From the NCBI RefSeq assembly GCF_003751945.1, contig NZ_RJKL01000001.1, positions 930,001 through 994,000 of the forward strand: DNA of 64,000 nt. The letters are read 5' to 3'. Below the pieces are notes generated by a model. It was not told the DNA's origin. It saw only the letters and a list, made by a program, of their open reading frames with translations, and did not search any database. This DNA comes from Couchioplanes caeruleus. Its GTDB lineage: Bacteria; Actinomycetota; Actinomycetes; Mycobacteriales; Micromonosporaceae. Position 1 is the stretch's first letter. Every line of letters starts with the position of its first letter. Below, piece by piece: positions 43,859 through 53,041 of this stretch. The translations under genes were made by a program, and so were the position numbers.

Positions 43859-45230
43859 TACTGCAACGGCACTCAGCAGGCGAAACGAGTTCATGATCGG
43901 GTCGTTGGTCATGGTGTGACGAATGTCGATGTTGCGGTGTGGTCGGCGGAATTGGATCGGTTGCATGCCCGGATCGCGGGCCGGTTCACGCGTGCGGAGC
44001 CGCGGCGGCGGGCCCGGCAGTACCTGTGCGGGCTGGTCGCGGGCCTGGATCGGACCAATGGTTGGACCCTGGCGGAGCAGGCCGGCGATGTGTCGCCGGA
44101 CGGAATGCAACGCCTGTTGCGGTGGGCGGACTGGGACGTCGACACAGTCCGTGACGACGTGCGGGACTACGTGGTCGAGCACCTCGGCGACCCGCAGAGT
44201 GTACTGATCATTGACGACACCGGCTTTCTGAAGAAGGGCGTGAAGTCCGCCGGCGTGGCCCGTCAGTACTCGGGAACGGCCGGCAGGGTCGAGAACTGCC
44301 AGGTCGGGGTGTTCCTGGCTTACCGCTCGTGCAAGGGTCACGCGTTGATCGACCGGCAGTTGTATCTGCCGCAGGCCTGGACCGACGACCGTGAACGCTG
44401 TCGGGCTGCGGGGATCCCGGACGAGGTCGGCTTCGCCACCAAGGTCGAGATGGCCCGCACCATGCTCGGCCGGGCGTTCGCCGCGGGGATCGCACCCGGG
44501 TGGGTGACGATGGACGAGGCCTACGGGCAGTCGAAGTCGCTGCGGGTGTGGATGGAAGAGCACGACCAGGCGCATGTGGTCGCCACCCGCCGCAACGATG
44601 ACGTGGTCACCACCAGCATGGGCTTCGCCCGCGTCGACAACCTGATCGCCGCGCTGCCGGGCCGGGCCTGGTCGAGGATCTCGGCCGGGCCCGGCGCTCA
44701 CGGACCCCGCGAATACCACTGGGCGCGGACGCCGATCCGGGTGTTCTGGCGGCCGGGTCGCGGGCACTGGCTGCTCGCTCGCCGCAACATCAGCACGGGC
44801 GAGCTGGCCTACTACGTCTGCTACGGACCTCGCCAGACCCGGCTGATGGACCTGGCCCGCGTAGCCGGCAGCCGCTGGGCCGTGGAGGAATGCTTCCAGC
44901 AAGCCAAAAACGGTGCCGGTCTCGACGAGTATCAGGTCCGTGACTGGCGGGCCTGGTATGCCCACATCACCTTGTCGATGGCCGCGCACGCTTGGCTCGT
45001 CGTCGCGAAAACCCTTACCGCAAAGGGGGAACCTGCACCGGCGAGCACATGATGATCGGTTTCACCGTACCCGAGATCAGGCGCCTGATCGCCGCACTGG
45101 TCGTCCGCTCCCACCAGCACAGACACCACGTCTGGTGGTGGTCACGATGGCGCCGCACACGCCAATACCAGGCACGGCTATGCCACTACCGACGACGCGG
45201 CTATCCACTCACCTAACTGCCGTTGCAGTA
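43859..45230. mobile_element. IS701-family element with CTAG target duplication
   Basis: A 1372-bp element. TACTGCAACGGCA at 43859-43871 is the exact complement of 45218-45230, and CTAG flanks both sides (43855-43858, 45231-45234), the 4-bp YTAR-type target duplication of IS701. It is inserted at the end of an IS5 transposase relic and directly beside a 99-bp inverted-repeat element. Confidence 0.9.
43916..45216 (+). pseudogene. IS701-family transposase, frameshifted near the C-terminus
   Basis: 378 residues run uninterrupted (DLHARIAGRFTRAEPRRRARQYL-type start; IIDDTGFLKKGVKSAGVARQYSGTAGRVENCQVGVFLAY; WVTMDEAYGQ; RWAVEECFQQAKNGAGLDEYQVR) to AKGEPAPAST-stop at 45052. The remaining C-terminal segment (MMIGFTVPEIRRLIAALVVR ... 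RQYQARLCHYRRRGYP) is in another frame to 45216. The catalytic core is complete, so limited activity cannot be ruled out. Confidence 0.82.
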
Positions 45231-45329
45231 CTAGTGCGGTGACCACCACGTTGACCGGGTTGTCTGCCGCCGTCAGCGCTGGTCCGGAAGGCTCGCCGAC
45301 CCGGCGAAGGTTCGTGGACACCGCACTAG
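45231..45329. repeat. 99-bp MITE-like inverted-repeat element
   Basis: CTAGTGCGGTG (45231-45241) is the exact complement of CACCGCACTAG (45319-45329), and similarity continues inward (CCACCACG/CGTGG). There is no coding capacity. Its CTAG end coincides with the IS701 target, and its right end supplies the stop codon of the neighbouring membrane-protein gene. Confidence 0.7.
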
Positions 45330-46009
45330 CGGCTGTCAGTCGGTGGCCGGCAACGGCAACGCCCGCCGGTCCAGTCCTGGAGGCGGCGATCCATCTCATC
45401 GACGTCCATGCCGTCGCAGAGCTTCAGGTTGATCACCATGGGGGTGCCGAAGAGGTACGTGTTCGTCAGCATGGTGCGCTCGGCGTCCGAAGCGGGTGCC
45501 TGCGCATCGGCCCACGCCAGGGCCCGGCCACTCAGCGGGCGAGGGGACAGATGGTGCAGGCGGTCGGCCGGCGGGGCCGGGTACTGGCCGTCCGCGTCGA
45601 CACAGAAGACCGGCGTCCGGCCCAAGCCGGGGCGGAAGGTGGTGGCGGTCACTTCGGACCACGGCACCGACATCGGAAACTCGCCGCCGCGCCACGACGG
45701 GGCGTACTCCACGCCCCAGGCGCTCAGCCGCATGGCGGTGGGAGGCCCGCGGTGCACCGCCCACCAGGCGATCAGGTCGGTGATGCCGTCTACCAACCAC
45801 CATGCGCCCCGGTAGGCCAACAGCATGCCGGATGCCAACAGTAGCACAATGGCCCCGATCTGCAGCGCACCGTCTCCGCCGGCGCGCAGCAGGGCCACGA
45901 AGCTGACGACCGCTATGATCAGAGGTACCAGACCGTAGAGCGTCTTGCGGATACCTGGAGCGGGAGACTTCCGGCGGTGGACCAACATGACAGCGCCTGC
46001 ATTGAACAA
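45326..46009 (-). CDS. Membrane protein with PH-like domain, unknown function
   Basis: 227 residues with two membrane helices (~25-65: TLYGLVPLIIAVVSFVALL, LQIGAIVLLLASGMLLAYRG) and a soluble domain containing TAMRLSAWGVEYAP...VPWSEVTATTFRPG, the strand pattern of bacterial PH-like domains. ATG 46009, or 45988 seven codons in. The TAG stop lies in the terminal repeat of a MITE-like element, so the original 3' end may have been replaced. No partner gene is evident. Confidence 0.65.
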   Translation of the reverse strand: MFNAGAVMLVHRRKSPAPGIRKTLYGLVPLIIAVVSFVALLRAGGDGALQIGAIVLLLASGMLLAYRGAWWLVDGITDLIAWWAVHRGPPTAMRLSAWGVEYAPSWRGGEFPMSVPWSEVTATTFRPGLGRTPVFCVDADGQYPAPPADRLHHLSPRPLSGRALAWADAQAPASDAERTMLTNTYLFGTPMVINLKLCDGMDVDEMDRRLQDWTGGRCRCRPPTDSR

Positions 46010-46175
46010 CGGTCACCCTCACCTCCACGCGCGCGATGCACGGCCATTCTGGCGTACGAGGCGCCTGCCAGGGGAGCCCGCTCTGCGCGGATCCCGCCAA
46101 GCTGGCCCTACCACCGCCTCGCCGGCTGAGTTCCATCGCCCGACGGCAGTTGGTGGATGATCGCGTCATCGCTAG

Positions 46176-46197
46176 CGTCTCCCGGCAGGGGGAGACG
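46176..46197. terminator. 8-bp hairpin CGTCTCCC/GGGAGACG
   Basis: A perfect stem with a 6-nt loop (46176-46183, 46190-46197) between the membrane-protein gene and an ISL3 fragment; possible terminator or IS end. Confidence 0.4.
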
Positions 46198-46205
46198 GGA
46201 ACTGT

Positions 46206-46628
46206 TTCTGGGCACCACGCGAAGTCGCCCGCTGGATCACCACCAGCCCGCCACGCCGGACCCTCGACACCGCCGAACGGCTCCAGCGGCTGCTCACGCA
46301 CTGCCCCGAACTCGACCGCGCGCACACCCTGGTCCGAGCCTTCGCCGCCATGTTCGACAGCGGCGGCCCCGGAGCACTACCGGACTGGCTCAACCAACTC
46401 GAGACCAGCCGCCTGCCCGGCCTGCCCAGCCTCGCCAACGTCATCCGTGACGACCTACCGGCAGTCGTCCAGGCCATCACGTCGCCCTACAGCTCCGGCA
46501 TCAACGAGGGCCGCATCACCGACGTGAAACTCCAGAAGCGACTCATGGGCGGTCGCGCGAAAGTTCCGCTCCTGCGCCAACGAGTCGTACTCATCGCACA
46601 CCTACGCCAACACGTCACCGCTGGCTAG
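46206..46628 (+). pseudogene. C-terminal half of an ISL3-family transposase
   Basis: Reads APREVARWITTSPPRRTLDTAERLQRLL, CPELDRAHTLVRAFAAMF, LPDWLNQLETSRLPGLPSLANVIRDDLPAVVQAITSPYSSGINEGRITDVKLQKRLMGGRAKVPLLRQRVVL. This is the terminal ISL3 DDE region with its Glu (NEGRI). The N-terminal half is missing. Confidence 0.82.
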
Positions 46629-46787
46629 GACGGACGAACTGGGCTCCGCCAGGGCGGCCATAACCGGCCCCGCTTGCGACTCGGCTGCCGCCACCGGGCA
46701 TAACTGACGTAGCTGCGACACGCTTTGGCGGGCGGCGGCGCGCAGCGGACCGCGCGTTGTCTGCGGCAATAAGAGTGAGCAGGCAGT

Positions 46788-47060
46788 TCAGGACTCTGCC
46801 GTCTCCTCAGGGCTGGCGGCGAAAGATTCCCGCAGGGTGGCAACCGCCGCGATGATGTCGTCCAGTGACCGTTCGATTCTGGCGTTGCGCACAGGTTCGA
46901 AATCAAGAATGCGGGTGCTGGCTGCAGTGAAATCCGAAGGGGCGAGGTCGTATTGACTGACGTTGCTCCACCCAGCCTGCACCTCCACAAGGCGGTCGCG
47001 TGCCGGTCCGACCCGCAGCCACCCGGTGCACTGGTCGGAAAAGTTGAAGGGTAGGAGCAC
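46788..47060 (-). CDS. Hypothetical protein, 90 residues
   Basis: From GTG 47060: VLLPFNFSDQCTGWLRVGPARDRLVEVQAGWSNVSQYDLAPSDFTAASTRILDF, then an acidic helical end (IERSLDDIIAAVATLRESFAASPEE). It has a plausible folded-domain composition, but the family was not recognised. The start region overlaps a HAD remnant on the other strand, so the gene may itself be a truncated remnant. Confidence 0.5.
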   Translation of the reverse strand: MLLPFNFSDQCTGWLRVGPARDRLVEVQAGWSNVSQYDLAPSDFTAASTRILDFEPVRNARIERSLDDIIAAVATLRESFAASPEETAES

Positions 47061-47077
47061 GACCGGGCTATCGCCAG

Positions 47078-47354
47078 CCGGAGCCGGCCGACACCGACGA
47101 GCACGACGAGCACGACGAGCGGATCGGACTGCATTGGAAGACCCGCGCCCTCGTCGACTGGGCCGCAGGCCGCCCATTCGCCTGGGTCGACGACGGAATC
47201 ACCGACACCGACCGAGCCTGGGCGTCAGCACATCACCCAGGGGACGCCCTACTTCATCGAGTCGCCCCCCCTGGGTCTCACCGATGCTGACTACGCCGCT
47301 CTCAAGGACTGGCTGCACTGGACTCGCGACACACCCCCGGATGGTGCGGCCTGA
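47078..47354 (+). pseudogene. HAD-domain protein C-terminal remnant with one-base frameshift
   Basis: LHWKTRALVDWAAGRPFAWVDDGITDTDRAWASAHHPGDALLHRVAP in one frame, then LGLTDADYAALKDWLHWTRD in the next. The shift is in a C7 run near 47262; one extra C restores the frame. The motif WVDDxITxxDR...GLTDAD is typical of small actinobacterial HAD-like proteins. The N-terminal DxD half is absent. Confidence 0.65.
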
Positions 47355-47678
47355 AGCTCCTACCCGAGTCAGCTGCCGCGACACGCGAAGACTCATATAG
47401 AGATCCGTCGTTCCAGTTGGCCAGTCAAGATTAGGTAGTTCAGAGAAACACGCGTTTTCGTGCCGGCAAGGCGTTCCATGGTCGCGGCAGCCGCCGAGTT
47501 CACCAGCATGCCCGGAGCTGTGGCGGACCGCTGAGTGCGCCAGCCATCGTCGGTGCCTGCCCGGCTGACGATCGCGTGCACGCTCATGTCCGATGAGCGG
47601 ATGTGTTTCATCAACGCTCATGCAGTCTTGCGCAGTTTCCCGGCATGCCGGGGCTGTCTCCCGGCCGGGCATAGCTCC
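47355..47678. other. Intergenic, nothing recognised
   Basis: 324 bp between the HAD remnant and the alpha/beta hydrolase gene; no supported gene or strong repeat. Confidence 0.4.
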
Positions 47679-48329
47679 TCATACCTCGATGAGGAAGCGC
47701 AGGGTTGCCTCCGCGAGGTCGGCGAGGAACGCGCCGCGGTGGAATTCGGGGCTGTCGCTCATGCCGGGTGGCAGGACGTTCATGAAGCTGAAGTGGCCTG
47801 CATTCGGCACGAGACGTACATCGACGAGCCCGGGCGCGTTCTTCAAGTGCAGGGCCTGCGTGATCGGCGTGACAGTGTCTTGTTCTCCCGCGTAGACCAG
47901 CGCGGGAATCGTCATCGCGTCGAGGGCGCCGGGGGCGGCGAACCATCCGGCGGCGGGTGCGTACAGGACCAATCGCGAGACCCGCGGCTCGTGGGGAACG
48001 TCGATCGGCTTTCCGTCGCGTCCCCACGGCGTCGCCCCGGCCAGGCACAGGGCCGCCCACCCTCCGATCGAGTGGCCGACTACAGCGACGGGCACGTCCG
48101 GCGGAGCCGCTTCCTCCAGCGCCCGGAGCAATCCGGCGGGACGGGCCAGAAGCTGCGCAGTGGTCGTCGCCTTCGGGACTATTCGCTCGAAGTGCGGTGC
48201 GATCACGAGGCAGTCATGGGCCGCCAAGTGCTCCAGAAGTGGGCGGTGACGCTGGGGGTCGCCGCCTGCTCCGGCAGCGAACAGCACGACTGGTCCGGCA
48301 TCGGTGGGGCCGAGCGTCAGAATTTTCAC
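47679..48329 (-). CDS. Alpha/beta hydrolase, dienelactone/PAF-hydrolase-like
   Basis: 216 residues: a beta-strand opening VVLFAAGAGGDPQRHRPLLEHLAA, nucleophile elbow VVGHSIGGWAAL, acid region LVYAGEQDTVTP and catalytic His in NAGHFSFMN. Complete and soluble; the substrate is unknown. GTG 48329 is chosen because GGAGGAG lies 3 nt upstream; an ATG 24 bp further upstream has none. Confidence 0.82.
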   Translation of the reverse strand: MKILTLGPTDAGPVVLFAAGAGGDPQRHRPLLEHLAAHDCLVIAPHFERIVPKATTTAQLLARPAGLLRALEEAAPPDVPVAVVGHSIGGWAALCLAGATPWGRDGKPIDVPHEPRVSRLVLYAPAAGWFAAPGALDAMTIPALVYAGEQDTVTPITQALHLKNAPGLVDVRLVPNAGHFSFMNVLPPGMSDSPEFHRGAFLADLAEATLRFLIEV

Positions 48330-48732
48330 GGGCTCCTCCAAGCGAACCGGCATGACATGGCGGGTAAGGCTTCGGACACAAGACTCGCAGATGCCGGAGC
48401 GTCTGCGTTCGCGGGTCCGTCCGGACGTCGCGCTGGCAATCACTGGCACCGACCTGGCCGTTGCGTGCGAGCATCGCGCGCCATCCGGCGGCGCCGTGGG
48501 CGAGGGGCCAACATCCTTTCATCAGCGTAAGACGTTCTGGTCAAGCGGTTGGTCGGGTGCCTCGTCCGTCGTCGGTCCCTGCATAGTCGTAATGGGGTTG
48601 GTCCCTGCAGCGCGTAACCGGGTTGATACGACGGCGGGCGGAGCTGCCCATGATGAGAGACGAGGTTGCCCGGGGGTTCCTCAATGCCGCGTGGGGCTCG
48701 CCCCGACCTTGCTTGACGGGCCGTCTGGTGGT
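48330..48732. other. Intergenic, nothing recognised
   Basis: About 400 bp bounded by the hydrolase promoter side and the end of an IS110 fragment. No supported gene. Confidence 0.4.
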
Positions 48733-49056
48733 TTAGGCGGCGAGGGACATCACCGCGGTTCGTGTGCCGTGGGTGGCGATGGCGGGGTCCCAGGGTTGGC
48801 CGGTGGTGACGACCGCGTGCAGCTGCCGCAGGATCGCAGCGGCGATCACGGCTTGGGCTTGGGTGACGGTGAGTTTGTTCTGTGCCCGGGTGGTCAGGTG
48901 AGTGAAGCGGGCGGCGTAGACGGGGTTGGCGCGTTGTGCGCCCCAGACCGCCCGCCAGGCTGCCAACCGTAGTCCGGGCCGGCCAACTACGCGTCGCAAC
49001 CCGGTCGGCGTCAGCCGGTCCCCGGGCACGAACTGGCTTCCCAATGGCGAAGTCAA
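48733..49056 (-). pseudogene. IS110-family transposase C-terminal fragment
   Basis: About 107 codons: YAARFTHLTTRAQNKLTVTQAQAVIAAAILRQLHAVVTTGQPWDPAIA. This matches the C-terminal end of IS110-type (DEDD/Ser) transposases. The N-terminal DEDD domain is missing. Confidence 0.65.
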
Positions 49057-49161
49057 GCCTCGGGGTCTGTGCTGGGCGCCTGATTATTGGCGCCGCCGTG
49101 GAGCCGTGTTGATCAGCGGCCTGGGAAGGCGGCCAAAGCCAGATCTCACCGGTGCCCGAGT

Positions 49162-50091
49162 TCAGCGCGTCTTCCACCAGGAACGTTCGACGATGATCTG
49201 CTCGAGCTCACTCAGGCGATCGGTCAGCATCTCGGCGGGGACGTTATCGGGGCGGGTGAGGGCCAGATGCAGGTCAGAGGCAAGGTAGGCGGCGCTTCGG
49301 ATTTCGCATCCGGCTCGGAGAATCTCCGGCGCAGTCGCGGTTTCTCGGGCGACGACGTCGAGGACGGCCTCCCGGTGCACGCCGCTGAACGCGATGAGGA
49401 AGCACCAGTCGTCGAGGGGCTCGCCGAGCCGTGCCCACTCGAAGTCCAGCAACGCCGTCACCCTGCCAGCGGACGCCAACCAGTTACCCCAATGACAGTC
49501 GGCATGGACCGGCGTATCCGTGCTCGCGGACACCGGCGCGTTGTCCGCTATCGCCGTCAGGCCCTTGAGCAGAGCAGGCCGCACAACACTGTTCCGATCG
49601 ATCGTGGCAAGGCTATCGATCAGTGCCAGCAGCGCTGCTTTGGTGACGAGGCCTCCGTGGTCGAGCGGCTCCGCCAGCACCTTCCGTGCGGGCGGCGAAG
49701 GAGCCCAGCGATGCAGCACCTCGAGCCGCTGGACGGCCTGCTCGGCCAGGGACCGCGCGGTCGCCGCTTCAACACCGGGCAGGCCCATCGCGAGCGCCGT
49801 GCCTGCCATGCGGGCGTAGCACGCGTACCGAATCTTGTGGCCATTGACCTCGTCAAGGCCGCTGGCGAGTAGCGGCGCGGTCAGCCCTTCGGGTAGGTGG
49901 GGAGCCAGTGCGACCTCTCGGTTCAGCCGCGGATGTCGCGCCTCGCCGATGAGCTTCACCACGATGTCCGAACCGACGTAGACGTGGTGGGACAAGCTAG
50001 CCGCCGCTTCCATCGGGCCCGGATCGCGTCCGAGGGCCGACATCGCGGCTACCCGCGCGATCTGCGGCGTCCGACTGAGATCAACCACCAC
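49162..50091 (-). CDS. Aminoglycoside phosphotransferase-fold kinase
   Basis: 309 residues with the APH fold: an N-lobe with Lys in DIVVKLIGEARHPRLNREVALA, catalytic loop PVHADCHWGNWL (HxDxxxxN) and the metal motif LLDFEWARLGEP (DFE). It phosphorylates a small molecule (aminoglycoside, macrolide, sugar or choline-type); the substrate cannot be read from sequence. It is intact and stands alone, flanked by an IS110 fragment. A resistance function is possible but unproven. Confidence 0.85.
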   Translation of the reverse strand: MVVDLSRTPQIARVAAMSALGRDPGPMEAAASLSHHVYVGSDIVVKLIGEARHPRLNREVALAPHLPEGLTAPLLASGLDEVNGHKIRYACYARMAGTALAMGLPGVEAATARSLAEQAVQRLEVLHRWAPSPPARKVLAEPLDHGGLVTKAALLALIDSLATIDRNSVVRPALLKGLTAIADNAPVSASTDTPVHADCHWGNWLASAGRVTALLDFEWARLGEPLDDWCFLIAFSGVHREAVLDVVARETATAPEILRAGCEIRSAAYLASDLHLALTRPDNVPAEMLTDRLSELEQIIVERSWWKTR

Positions 50092-50703
50092 CGGTCCTCA
50101 CCAACCCCTCTGCAGTCCCTCTACAGCCTGGAGCACGGTAGAACCCGACTGACGTCGGCCCGAACAGACGCGAACCACGTGAGCGGCGATAGGGAGGGTT
50201 GAATCGGCACGCTTGCATCTCCCCTCACGCGAGCGGATTTCGGCCGCCTGCGTCGATCTGAACATAGAAGGAAGCCCTGCTGGCCGAACGTTTCGTGCTG
50301 CGAAGATCGTGATTCGTATCACCGCAGCCGATGTGGGCTGGCTGACTGACTGACACTGCCGCATCCAGACCGATCACCTGGTGCTGGGGCCGTCTTCAAC
50401 CGGTGTCCAGGCCCAGACCCACGGAGATGGTCAATCAGGGCGACGCCATGGCAAGCGGTGGTGTTACTTCGTAGAGGCGCCGGTCGCGGATCAGGGCCCA
50501 CATTTCCGGTGTCGACGATGGGTGGCGTCGAACGATCAGACCTTGCCATTTTTCGTCTCATGATCTTCTAGAAGCGTCACGATAGGCGTCATGGGCTCGT
50601 CAGCGGGGTCGAGTGCCAGTAGCACCGAACGAATGATCGGTGCGTTGATTCCCCCTGGGACGCGTAGGCCCAAACCTTCAATACCGTTACTGCTGCCGGA
50701 GCC
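50092..50703. other. Intergenic, nothing recognised
   Basis: 612 bp of lower-GC sequence with no supported gene on either strand; probably decayed. Confidence 0.4.
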
Positions 50704-51108
50704 GTGGCGGCCCCGCCTGCCTGTGGACAATGGGCCCGCGGCGTTGCTTCTCGACATGGCCATCTCGACGCCTCCGGCCGTTTCTACGCCCGTGCACTGC
50801 TGCAAGCACTGGAACGGGCGCCCGGCCAGCGTATCGATCTGGCCGTCGTCGCCGATGCAGTCGTGATCGGATCCTCTGCCACCGGCCGACAAGCGGTAGG
50901 TGTGCGGGGAGAGGTCGCAGTACCGGCACCGACACGCTCATTGCTCGGCCTGGAATCCGATCATCGGGTGATCCTGGCGGCCGCACCTGAACTCGGCGTG
51001 CTGGTGGTCCACCCGCACGCCACGATCGCACAACTGCTGACCGAGCACTACCGCCGCCAGACCGCAGCAGTTGGTCGGGTGGTGTTCGCAACACGATCAG
51101 TCACATAG
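50704..51108 (+). CDS. AbrB/MazE-like swapped-hairpin protein preceding a recombinase
   Basis: 134 residues from GTG 50704. The conserved body is HLDASGRFYARALLQALERAPGQRIDLAVV...AVGVRGEVAVPAPTRSLLGLESDHRVILAAAPELGVLVVHPHATIAQLL, two AbrB-like beta hairpins, the second the usual DNA-binding SpoVT/AbrB pattern. Small AbrB-like proteins of this kind sit directly upstream of serine recombinases in actinomycetes and probably regulate or assist them. The N-terminal ~18 residues may be non-native. Confidence 0.62.
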   Translation: MAAPPACGQWARGVASRHGHLDASGRFYARALLQALERAPGQRIDLAVVADAVVIGSSATGRQAVGVRGEVAVPAPTRSLLGLESDHRVILAAAPELGVLVVHPHATIAQLLTEHYRRQTAAVGRVVFATRSVT

Positions 51109-51230
51109 ATGACCTTGATCGCGGTCGATACCGCGTCATCCGTTGTCGCCGGTGGGCTCTCTCAGGTATCCGGACCGGATGAGGTGGCCGTCATGACCCT
51201 CCCTGCCGACACCTGCGACCCGCTCACCGC

Positions 51231-52742
51231 GTGGCTGACCAGCCCGCCAACGACCGGCCAGGTGCGAGTCAGGGGCCGCTGCGTCCCAACCCAGATGGGC
51301 GGGCTGCGTTTCGCGTTCTACGGGCGGATGTCGCGTTCTACGGGCGGATGTCGATGGTGGAGTACCAGGACGATGTGTCCTCGCGGGCCTGGCAGCACGA
51401 CAGCGCGCAGCGACTGATCGCCGGGTACGGCGTCATCGTCGCGAGCTTCTTCGACGTGGGCTGCTCACGCAGTCTGCCGTGGGAACAGCGTCCACAGGCC
51501 GCAGCTCTACTGGCGGCGATCACCGATCCGGACCGGCCGTTCGATGCGCTCATGGTGGGCGAGTTCGAGCGGGCCTTCTGCGCCGGGCAGTTCGAAGTGC
51601 TGCTTCCGCTGCTCGACGAGCACGGCATCCAGGTGTGGTTACCCGAGGCCGGAGGTCCGATCGACCCGGCCGATCCGGTGCACCAGGCGCTGGTCCTGAT
51701 GCTGGGTCACCAGTCTCAGCGCGAGATCCTCCGGTCGAGGTTTCGCACCACGGCGGCGATGCAGGTCCAAGCCCGCGACCAAGGCCGGCACCTGGGCGGT
51801 CGACCACCGTGCGGGTACCGACTCGTAGACGCGGGCCCGCATCCGAACGCGGCACACGCCCGGTGGGGTAGGAGGCTGCACCGCCTCGACCCGGATCCGG
51901 AGACTGCACTCACGGTGCGGTGGATGTTCGCGCAGCGACTGGCCGGATGCAGCGTGGCGGGCATCGCCCGGACCCTGAACGCGATGGCAGTAGCGCCGCC
52001 GTCGGCGCATGACCGGGCCCGGAACCCCCATCGCAGCGGCGCGGCCTGGACGGTCCGTACGGTCGCGGCCATCCTGGCGAACCCCAGATACACCGGTCGG
52101 CAGGTGTGGAATCGGCAGGGCATCGACCACCACGAGACCCGCCCCGGCGACAAGACTAGCCGGCCACCCGGCCGCAAGCCGTCGCATCACTGGAACCAGC
52201 GCGACCAGTGGGTGATCTCCACGGTCGTCGTGCACCCGCCGCTCGTCAGCGAACAAGACTTCCTGCGCGCCCAGCAGATCAAGGCCCTCGACGTTCCCGA
52301 TTACGGCAACCCGCACCGCTACCGGCTCACCGGTCTAGTGATCTGCGGGTTGTGCCGGCGCCGCCTGGAAGGCCAGTGGGTGCATGGCCGCGCCGGCTAC
52401 CGCTGCCGACACGGCTACACGAGCGGCAGCGACGTCCAGCCGGACCGCGCCAAGACGCTCTACCTACGCGAGGAGCACGTCCTGGAACAAGCGCGTATCC
52501 AGTTCGCCCACCTCATCGACCTCGACCCGCACGCACTGGCACCCGATGACCTCGCCGGACAGCTGCGCCAGCGGCAGATCACCATCGTGTGTACGCCCGT
52601 CAGTATCACCCTCGACGTCGGTGCTGATTCCCCAGTCGAGCCTCCAACCTCGCCGCGCCTCGCCGTCAGCCCAGGCGACACGACCAGCCCGGCTGGGGAA
52701 AAGGAGGCGCCGATCGAAGGGGCCGACGAAACCCCGAAGTAG
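51231..52742 (+). CDS. Large serine recombinase, N-terminus altered by a 20-bp duplication
   Basis: 503 residues: catalytic domain from AFYGRMSMVEYQDDVSSRAWQHDSAQRLI (Ser41) through GEFERAFCAGQFEVLLPLLDEHGIQVWLPEAGG, recombinase domain (LGGRPPCGYRLVDAGP ... WTVRTVAAILANPRYTGRQVWNRQ) and a zinc-ribbon (LVICGLCRRRLEGQW...GYRCRHG). A 20-bp tandem duplication at 51311-51350 puts the natural N-terminus (MTLPADTCDPLTAWLTS..., ATG 51194) out of frame. The recombinase now reads from GTG 51231 with ~35 foreign residues before the Ser motif. The catalytic domain is otherwise complete, so activity depends on that start. Confidence 0.82.
   Translation: MADQPANDRPGASQGPLRPNPDGRAAFRVLRADVAFYGRMSMVEYQDDVSSRAWQHDSAQRLIAGYGVIVASFFDVGCSRSLPWEQRPQAAALLAAITDPDRPFDALMVGEFERAFCAGQFEVLLPLLDEHGIQVWLPEAGGPIDPADPVHQALVLMLGHQSQREILRSRFRTTAAMQVQARDQGRHLGGRPPCGYRLVDAGPHPNAAHARWGRRLHRLDPDPETALTVRWMFAQRLAGCSVAGIARTLNAMAVAPPSAHDRARNPHRSGAAWTVRTVAAILANPRYTGRQVWNRQGIDHHETRPGDKTSRPPGRKPSHHWNQRDQWVISTVVVHPPLVSEQDFLRAQQIKALDVPDYGNPHRYRLTGLVICGLCRRRLEGQWVHGRAGYRCRHGYTSGSDVQPDRAKTLYLREEHVLEQARIQFAHLIDLDPHALAPDDLAGQLRQRQITIVCTPVSITLDVGADSPVEPPTSPRLAVSPGDTTSPAGEKEAPIEGADETPK
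51311..51350. repeat. 20-bp tandem duplication at the recombinase catalytic motif
   Basis: TCGCGTTCTACGGGCGGATG occurs twice back to back (51311-51330, 51331-51350). Deleting one copy joins FAFYGRMS to MVEYQDD in the frame starting at ATG 51194. A reversible slippage event would switch the native recombinase frame on or off. Confidence 0.95.
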
Positions 52743-52815
52743 TCATCTCGCCCAGTTGTCTCTGTCCAACAGCCGATGCCGGAATCTACGATTCCTCATC
52801 AGCGGCGGACAGCAT

Positions 52816-52866
52816 TTAACCCCCACCAAGGTCATTCGAAACGTGAATGACCTTGGTGGGGGTTAA
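52816..52866. terminator. Perfect 22-bp inverted repeat between convergent genes
   Basis: Arms 52816-52837 and 52845-52866 are fully complementary around a 7-nt loop (GAAACGT), beginning TTAACCCCCACC and ending GGTGGGGGTTAA. It lies 74 bp after the recombinase stop and 176 bp from the convergent membrane-protein gene. It is the strongest hairpin in this window. A bidirectional terminator is likeliest; a recombinase-related site is an alternative. Confidence 0.6.
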
Positions 52867-53041
52867 CGTGTCCGAGATCAACACTATGGACACGCACACA
52901 GTGATCGCTTCCCGCGAGCTGGCATGCGCGGTCTGATTTGGCGGTGCGTCAGTTCGCTCGCCGTTGAGGGTGGGGACCTTAGCGCCAGCCGAAACCCTCG
53001 AAACGGCCCGCTCCTGGAGTGAAGTCCACACCGACAGTGGG

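Noticed and set aside
49162..50091. Calling the phosphotransferase an aminoglycoside-resistance gene
   Set aside because: Only the generic kinase motifs are visible. The family includes many non-resistance kinases and no subgroup signature was recognised.
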